A DNA stretch of 28,506 nucleotides from DAIRDK01 sp035403225. GTDB taxonomy: Bacteria > Bacteroidota > Bacteroidia > Bacteroidales > FEN-979. Position numbers and translations under genes: made by a program. The stretch lies in assembly GCA_035403225.1 (NCBI GenBank), contig DAONET010000030.1:1-28506 (forward strand). Direction: 5' to 3'. The notes under the pieces are model-generated. The model was not told the DNA's origin and made no database searches. It was given only the letters and a program-made list of their open reading frames with translations. Position 1 is the stretch's first letter. Each line of letters begins with the position of its first letter. Of the stretch, positions 23,473 to 28,506 are shown piece after piece.

Positions 23473-24627
23473 TCACGGGGCCGCATAACGGATTACGTCA
23501 GCCGCAGTGATGAGATTATCACATAGTATCACCAGCCGCTCCGTCACGTTTCGCAACTCGCGGATATTCCCGGTCCATGGGTATTTTTGCAAGGTTTTAA
23601 CCGCTTCCGGTTCGATCTCCGGTTTCTGCTTACCCTGTGCTGTACAAAATTCCGTGAGGAAGTGATCTAACAAAATGGGAATGTCATCCAACCGACTCCT
23701 TAAGGGTGGCACATCAATGATGATAACACTGAGACGATGATAGAGGTCCTCGCGAAAGTTCTTTTTCGCGATCTCTTCCCGCAGGTTCTTGTTGGAGGCA
23801 GCGATCACCCTGACGTCAACAGAAATCTCTTTCTCCCCTCCCACTCTCATGATCTTGTTTTCTTCCAGGGCCCGAAGAACCTTCGACTGGGCAGAAAGGC
23901 TCATATCGCCGATCTCATCCAGAAAGAGAGTCCCTCCGCTGGCTTGTTCAAAATCGCCTTTATGTTGTTTGACAGCCGAAGTGAAAGATCCCTTCTCATG
24001 ACCGAAAAGCTGGCTTTCTATTAACTCAGGCGGGATGGCTGCACAATTAACTTCTACCAGCGGCGCCCCGGACCGGTGGCTCTGGGCATGAAGCCAGCGG
24101 GCAACCAGTTCTTTACCAGTACCGTTTTCTCCGGTGATCAGGACGCGCGCATCCGACGGAGCTACCTTGGTGATCATTCCCCGTACATGCTGAATGGCTT
24201 CCGATTCGCCAATGATGTCGTAAGCCTTGTTAACTTTCCGGCGAAGGATCCGCGCTTCGTTGACCAGATTCACTTTATCGACCGCATTGCGAATTGTAAC
24301 CAGCAGCCTGTTCAGGTCAAGGGGTTTGGCTATATAATCATAAGCCCCTTTCTTCAGTGCCTCCACCGCCGTTTCAATAGTCCCGTGCCCCGAGATCATG
24401 ATTACCGGGGCTTCAGTGATCTGCAACAGCTGGTTAAGTACCTCCATCCCATCCATTCTCGGCATTTTGATATCACACAGGATCACATCGTAATTCTGCT
24501 CGTTCGCCTTTGCGATTCCTTCCATTCCGTCTGCTGCATCATCCACGGTAAATTTTTCATACTCGAGAATCTCCCGGAGCGTGTTCCGTATACTCTTCTC
24601 GTCGTCAATAACCAGTATTCGTGCCAT
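23473..24627 (-). CDS. NtrC-family sigma-54 activator response regulator lacking a C-terminal HTH
   Basis: 384 residues. The receiver domain (1-118) has the acidic pair DD (8-9), phospho-acceptor Asp52, Ser79 in ISGHG and Lys101. The AAA+ domain (about 137-372) has Walker A GENGTGKE (166-173), the sigma-54 contact loop GSFTSA (213-218, in place of canonical GAFTGA), Walker B TLFLDEIGD, the arginine-finger segment FREDLYHRL and sensor 2 YPWTGNIRELRN. The protein ends 12 residues after that domain, and no Fis-type HTH is present. Only 28 bases separate its stop from the convergent FISUMP gene, so a lost HTH is not hidden in another frame in the gap. It should activate sigma-54 holoenzyme from solution or via a partner. 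No cognate kinase adjoins it. It diverges from the FG-GAP gene. Confidence 0.93.
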   Translation of the reverse strand: MARILVIDDEKSIRNTLREILEYEKFTVDDAADGMEGIAKANEQNYDVILCDIKMPRMDGMEVLNQLLQITEAPVIMISGHGTIETAVEALKKGAYDYIAKPLDLNRLLVTIRNAVDKVNLVNEARILRRKVNKAYDIIGESEAIQHVRGMITKVAPSDARVLITGENGTGKELVARWLHAQSHRSGAPLVEVNCAAIPPELIESQLFGHEKGSFTSAVKQHKGDFEQASGGTLFLDEIGDMSLSAQSKVLRALEENKIMRVGGEKEISVDVRVIAASNKNLREEIAKKNFREDLYHRLSVIIIDVPPLRSRLDDIPILLDHFLTEFCTAQGKQKPEIEPEAVKTLQKYPWTGNIRELRNVTERLVILCDNLITAADVIRYAAP

Positions 24628-24645
24628 ATCATCGTATCTTCAGGT

Positions 24646-24653
24646 CAAAAGTA
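24646..24653 (-). promoter_or_regulatory. -7 element for the sigma-54 activator gene
   Basis: The minus-strand reading TACTTTTG exactly matches TAnnTTTG, 18 bases upstream of the ATG. It is the left arm of an inverted repeat with the element at 24666-24673 (8-base perfect arms, 12-base centre). Confidence 0.6.
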
Positions 24654-24665
24654 GTAAAGTTTGGG

Positions 24666-24673
24666 TACTTTTG
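24666..24673 (+). promoter_or_regulatory. -7 element for the FG-GAP T9SS cargo gene
   Basis: TACTTTTG exactly matches TAnnTTTG, 26 bases before the ATG at 24700. It mirrors the opposing activator promoter base for base, including the two unconstrained positions. Its position also rules out the in-frame TTG at 24661 as the start codon. Confidence 0.6.
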
Positions 24674-24699
24674 CAGCAACACCATCCGAAGGAAAGATT

Positions 24700-26946
24700 A
24701 TGAGACGGAATATCCGGGAATCATTCAGCCTGTATTCCTTACTACTGAGCATAGCCTTTGTCTTTACCGCCTTTCTGCCCGCTACTGCCCAGGTCTCTTC
24801 CCCTTCACAGCTTCATGATCCCTGGGCTGGCGGACTCAACTCCTGCCAGTTCTGTAACATCGACATCAACCTCGACGGCACCAACGACCTGCTGATATTC
24901 GACCGTCATGGAAACCGGATACTGCCATATTTGCAGACCGGATGGGGATTCAGGCCAGCCCCGGAAACGGCCTGTCTCTTTCCGGACCTCCACGACTGGG
25001 TCATTACCTCCGATTATAATTGCGACGGGAAAATGGACCTGTTCACGTATTCTCTGGGCGGAGTAAGAATCTTCCAAAACACTTCGGACACTTCTCTAAA
25101 GTTCACACTGGTAACAGACATGCTGACATCATACTATTACAATGGTTACGTAGGCATTCTGGTGACGCCGGTCGATTACCCGGCCATTGCCGATATTGAT
25201 GGGGATGGCGACTTGGATTTGCTGACTTTTTTCGGACTGGGATCCTATATTGAATACCATAAAAACCTTTCCATTGAAAAATATGGGATTTGCGACAGCC
25301 TCGATTTCAGACTTGCCGACCATTGCTGGGGCAATTTCAAGGAGAGCGAAGGTTCAAACCGGATCTCCCTCGGGATTGTCTGTCCTTATAAATACTCCGG
25401 CGAATTTTCCTGTGCAGGGACGGCTCCCGATGACCCTCCCAAACATACCGGATCAACCATTCTGGCGACTGACCTGAACGGCGATGGGGTCAAAGACCTG
25501 CTTCTGGGGGATGTCGATTTCCCTGCGCTGATCTCCCTCATAAACGGAGGGACCCTCGATTCGGCCAATATGATCAGCATGGACACCTTGTACCCTTCTC
25601 ATAATGTTCCGGTCAACCTCTTTTCTTTCCCGGCTGCTTCAATGGCCGATATGGACCGCGATGGCATCACCGATCTGCTCGTTTCCCCGTTCGATCCCAA
25701 CCTGACTATATCAGAAAACCGGAAAAGTATTTGGTATTATAAAAACTATGGTACGAACGGACATCCTGACTTCCGGTTTGTCACCAACGAGCTTTTCCAA
25801 CAAGATATGCTCGATTTCGGATCGGCCAGCTACCCGGTACTGTTCGATCTGGATGGAGACGGTCAGGTTGACCTTCTGACCGGGAGTTACGGAGCCTGGG
25901 ACTCATCGTGGTACGACCAGGGAATTCTTCACTCTACCTATACCGGAACCGTTACCTGGTTCAGGAATACCGGAAACTCGTTTGATTTTGTCACTGCCGA
26001 TCTGGGATCAATCGCTTCCCTTTCGTTGCGTGGTGTTTACCCTGCTTTCGGGGATATCACGGGCGACGGTTACCCCGACATGGTGCTTGGCAACAGCGAC
26101 GGCACCCTCCTTTTTTTCGCCAACAGTGGTGTTTCGCATGATACTCCTGCCTTTTTGCCACCTGTATTCAAGTATATGGGTATTGATGCAGGAGATTACA
26201 GCGCCCCACAACTTTTCGACCTGGATAACGACGGGCTTACCGATCTTATCATTGGAGAAAGATCTGGTAATCTGAATTTTTACCGCAACACAGGAACCTT
26301 AACGAATCCGGTTTTCACCTTTGTGACCGACAGCCTGGGCAAAATCAATGTCACCAATCCGGCACTATCCTATTATGGGTATAGCACCCCTTGTTTCTTC
26401 AGAGACAGCCATGGGAAAACCTGGTTGGTGGTTGGTTCAGAGGAAGGGAAGATCTCCTGTTATCAAGATATCGACAACAACCTTTCCGGAGCTTTCAGCC
26501 TGTCGGATTCGCTGCCGGAAATTTTAGGCATATCGACTCTGCCCGAATCCATTGGTTGGCGAACTGCGCCCGCCATCGGTCATATCACCGGTCAGGAAAA
26601 CATGGATCTGATAACCGGTAATTTCTCCGGAGGGCTGAATTATTTTTCGTCTCACACTAAGCCCGGGGTCATCTCTTCCGCCCCTGCCGTTCTGAAACCG
26701 GATTTCATGTTTTCCGTTTACCCCAACCCCGCCAGTAGCTTTTTCAGGATCAGTCTTGGTCATTCCGACTCCGCTACCGATCTGCAGGTGGATATTTTCA
26801 ACATCACCGGGATGAAGGTTTTCAGTGACCGTTTCTCTGACGGCAAGGCCATCGAAATATCATCACTGACGAACGGTATTTACCTGGTCCGCATTTCAGG
26901 GGATAAATCAGGTCCGGTGGTCAAACCGCTGGTGATCGTTCATTAA
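24700..26946 (+). CDS. FG-GAP/VCBS repeat protein with T9SS type A sorting domain
   Basis: 748 residues from the ATG at 24700. Signal peptide residues 1-31 end at ATAQ. The body carries about nine FG-GAP/VCBS-like units with calcium-binding loops of the D-x-D-x-D-G type: NIDINLDGTNDLL, DYNCDGKMDLF, DIDGDGDLDLL, DLNGDGVKDLL, DMDRDGITDLL, DLDGDGQVDLL, DITGDGYPDMV, DLDNDGLTDLI, and a degenerate HITGQENMDLI. These should fold as a beta propeller. The last 80 residues, opening SVYPNPASSFFRISL and ending GIYLVRISGDKSGPVVKPLVI, form a type A T9SS C-terminal sorting domain, so the product is exported to the cell surface or medium. Its stop overlaps the convergent neighbour by 4 bases. Ligand or enzyme activity is not apparent. 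Confidence 0.92.
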   Translation: MRRNIRESFSLYSLLLSIAFVFTAFLPATAQVSSPSQLHDPWAGGLNSCQFCNIDINLDGTNDLLIFDRHGNRILPYLQTGWGFRPAPETACLFPDLHDWVITSDYNCDGKMDLFTYSLGGVRIFQNTSDTSLKFTLVTDMLTSYYYNGYVGILVTPVDYPAIADIDGDGDLDLLTFFGLGSYIEYHKNLSIEKYGICDSLDFRLADHCWGNFKESEGSNRISLGIVCPYKYSGEFSCAGTAPDDPPKHTGSTILATDLNGDGVKDLLLGDVDFPALISLINGGTLDSANMISMDTLYPSHNVPVNLFSFPAASMADMDRDGITDLLVSPFDPNLTISENRKSIWYYKNYGTNGHPDFRFVTNELFQQDMLDFGSASYPVLFDLDGDGQVDLLTGSYGAWDSSWYDQGILHSTYTGTVTWFRNTGNSFDFVTADLGSIASLSLRGVYPAFGDITGDGYPDMVLGNSDGTLLFFANSGVSHDTPAFLPPVFKYMGIDAGDYSAPQLFDLDNDGLTDLIIGERSGNLNFYRNTGTLTNPVFTFVTDSLGKINVTNPALSYYGYSTPCFFRDSHGKTWLVVGSEEGKISCYQDIDNNLSGAFSLSDSLPEILGISTLPESIGWRTAPAIGHITGQENMDLITGNFSGGLNYFSSHTKPGVISSAPAVLKPDFMFSVYPNPASSFFRISLGHSDSATDLQVDIFNITGMKVFSDRFSDGKAIEISSLTNGIYLVRISGDKSGPVVKPLVIVH

Positions 26947-28364
26947 TGGCTGTACAGCACTACCAACTTTTTCCGGAAAACCACCCGGTCATCCCGGTAT
27001 CCCTTCAAATGGTATACAGCTTCTGCAAGATTCAGACTAATTTCACAGGGATTTGACACCGTCAGGTCCACCTTTTCAGACCATACTAATTGTCCGGTCG
27101 AGCTAAAAATCTTTATCCGGTCCACTCCCAGTGAATCGCTTGCTTTCAACCAAAACTTTTCCCGACATGGATTCGGGTAAATGAGGGTCCAATCTGATTC
27201 AGGTTCAATTTGTTGTTTGAATACCGTGACTTCTTTACAGGTAATATCATAGTTCATGGTGACGGTATCCATGGCTTTCAGACAAACGGTATAAGTCCCT
27301 GGTTCATTGTAAAAATGTAGAAGTTTGATATCATCGGAATAGAAACCATCTCCAAAGTCCCACCAATATTGGTTAGCGCAGATAGACGTATTTTGGAAGG
27401 AAACGGCTAACTGGACGCGTGAAAAAGTAAAGTCGGCCGAGGGCATGCAGGGGAAAATGTTCTGGTTTGTTAGCAAGGTACCTCCATACCCGCATACAAA
27501 TCCCTTCCCAGAAGGGAAAAAGAAGCAACCTCTTAAATGTTCCGTCGTTCCAGAGCTATCTTGTGTCCATGTTACTCCTCCGTTATCTGTCTTAATGATG
27601 ACACCATTGTATCCAACAGCGTATATCCTGGAGAGATCAATTGCCCATAAGCCTCCCTCAATGTTTGTACTCGTTCCAGAATTCTGAGCTTTCCATGTAA
27701 TTCCACCATCAACTGTTCTGGCGATGTATCCATTCGATCCTGCTATATAGCCGAGATCTTTGGTAAGGAAATGAATGGCCGTGAGATTTGGTGTGGAATT
27801 GCCTTGTAAATAGTTCCAGGTTATCCCTCCGTCCGTCGTTTTGTATACTGTTTTTCCATCTCCGACACAATAACCGGTATCAGCGGTCGGAAAAGAAAAC
27901 CGGCGCAACCAATACGAGCCTGAAACCTGTTCTGACCAGTTTTCCCCTCCATCCTCTGTACGCCAGATAGCTTCGCCTTGTCCACAGATAAAACCCGTAT
28001 CGGGGTTCAGGAAGTGTATTCCACGAATGACAAAAGACCCAGGAGGGTTTATCAAAAACCAGGTGTCCCCCCCATCAATTGTCTTCATTATTGTATAATC
28101 CCCTGCACAATACCCGGTTTCTCTTGTTGGGAAAGAAATGTCAGTAAATGGTTCATCATTCCCCCAAGAGAAAACCGTTTGCCAAGTTTCACCCCCATTG
28201 ATGGTCTTAAGCCCCACCGAATTCCCCGACAAGAATCCTGTCATCGAATCGAGAAAACAAATTTTGAGAATCTTACTGGTTGTCGGAATCGGAACCTTTT
28301 GCCATTGGGCAAAAGAAACGGCATTTATTACAGAGAAGAGAATGATGAAGTAGTGTTTTTTCAT
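26943..28364 (-). CDS. YCF48/BNR-repeat and PKD protein with T9SS type A sorting domain
   Basis: 473 residues with a signal peptide (about 1-19, ending SFAQ). Six YCF48/BNR-like units carry Asp-box motifs of the T-x-D/N-GG-x-TW kind: TINGGETW, TIDGGDTW, TEDGGENW, TTDGGITW, TVDGGITW and TDNGGVTW, with a degenerate seventh (GGTLLTNQN). They should form a beta propeller (about 20-310). A PKD domain follows (about 315-390) with the hallmark WWDFGDG and GTYTVCLKAMD. The C-terminal 75 residues start LIYPNPCREKFWLKA and form a type A T9SS sorting domain. It is predicted to be a surface or secreted protein. YCF48 relatives in photosystem assembly share only the fold. The gene reads leftward from the edge region next to the MraZ-like box. 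Confidence 0.92.
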   Translation of the reverse strand: MKKHYFIILFSVINAVSFAQWQKVPIPTTSKILKICFLDSMTGFLSGNSVGLKTINGGETWQTVFSWGNDEPFTDISFPTRETGYCAGDYTIMKTIDGGDTWFLINPPGSFVIRGIHFLNPDTGFICGQGEAIWRTEDGGENWSEQVSGSYWLRRFSFPTADTGYCVGDGKTVYKTTDGGITWNYLQGNSTPNLTAIHFLTKDLGYIAGSNGYIARTVDGGITWKAQNSGTSTNIEGGLWAIDLSRIYAVGYNGVIIKTDNGGVTWTQDSSGTTEHLRGCFFFPSGKGFVCGYGGTLLTNQNIFPCMPSADFTFSRVQLAVSFQNTSICANQYWWDFGDGFYSDDIKLLHFYNEPGTYTVCLKAMDTVTMNYDITCKEVTVFKQQIEPESDWTLIYPNPCREKFWLKASDSLGVDRIKIFSSTGQLVWSEKVDLTVSNPCEISLNLAEAVYHLKGYRDDRVVFRKKLVVLYSH

Positions 28365-28481
28365 TTAATCTGATTTTGAAGACATAAAAATATAAAAAAA
28401 AACATATGGAATATCTTTTATTTCATTCCTCTTTTTCCCTCTCATCGGAAAGAAAAAGTTATCAACAAAAATGGAGTTTTT

Positions 28482-28506
28482 GTGGAGGAAGGTGGAGAAT
28501 TGTGGG
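28482..28506 (+). promoter_or_regulatory. Probable MraZ operator (three GTGGR repeats, 10-base period) ahead of the dcw cluster
   Basis: GTGGA at 28482, GTGGA at 28492 and GTGGG at 28502 are spaced exactly 10 bases apart. MraZ is known to bind tandem GTGGG-type pentamers separated by 5 bases upstream of its own gene, the first of the division and cell wall cluster. The box is cut by the window edge, so further repeats and mraZ itself would lie just to the right. An ATGGA at 28471-28475 is out of register by one base. Confidence 0.65.

Noticed and set aside
28459..28467. DnaA-box-like TTATCAACA
   Set aside because: A single 9-mer with one mismatch to TTATCCACA and no cluster; expected by chance in AT-rich DNA, and nothing else suggests a replication origin.

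Overview
The window looks like a chromosomal segment of a free-living or environmental member of the Bacteroidota, most likely Bacteroidia. Four things point there: an aerotolerance (Bat) operon in the Bacteroidota order, secreted proteins ending in a type IX secretion (T9SS) sorting domain, a DUF4783 gene beside rlmH and nadC, and repeated promoter elements matching the Bacteroidota -7 consensus TAnnTTTG. Gene density is high and no gene-free stretch exceeds about 300 bases. The longest are the tmRNA region, the 188-base gap at 14048-14235, the 207-base gap at 16073-16279 and the 142 bases at the right edge.

Left part, 1-5791, minus strand: moxR, DUF58, a BatD-like membrane protein, batA, batB, batC and the first 50 codons of batD. 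These are packed into one operon read leftward from a TAnnTTTG promoter at 5812-5819. MoxR AAA+ ATPase, a vWA-like DUF58 protein, two membrane-anchored vWA proteins and a TPR protein probably form an envelope chaperone or stress complex.

5906-8710 holds housekeeping genes: rlmH (minus), then DUF4783, nadC and a YihY-family membrane protein (plus). rlmH and the DUF4783 gene diverge from a perfectly symmetrical 17-base promoter palindrome. 8798-12562 holds an AT-rich sensor histidine kinase gene (TPR, PAS, HisKA_2), a GpsA-family dehydrogenase and the tmRNA gene ssrA, which encodes the predicted tag GDNYSYRLAA.

12593-19197 is a surface-polysaccharide region that starts directly at the 3' end of the tmRNA gene. 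It contains a Wzx-like flippase, an FkbM methyltransferase, a family 2 glycosyltransferase, and a tight operon of a polysaccharide deacetylase-like protein, a GNAT acetyltransferase and a FemAB-like acyltransferase. No polymerase, initiating transferase or integrase is visible.

19266-28364 is dominated by large exported proteins: a 1392-residue protein with six exactly 92-residue Ig-like repeats and a C-terminal FISUMP domain, an FG-GAP/VCBS T9SS cargo, and a YCF48/PKD T9SS cargo. Among them lies an NtrC-type sigma-54 activator that lacks a DNA-binding domain. It diverges from the FG-GAP gene through a second mirrored promoter pair. The window ends in three 10-base-spaced GTGGR repeats that look like an MraZ operator, so the dcw (division and cell wall) cluster probably starts just beyond the right edge.

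No clearly new defence or mobile system was seen. The strongest leads are the mirrored divergent promoters, the invariant Cys-Trp-Cys 92-residue repeat array, the activator without a DNA-binding domain, and the polysaccharide block abutting tmRNA.
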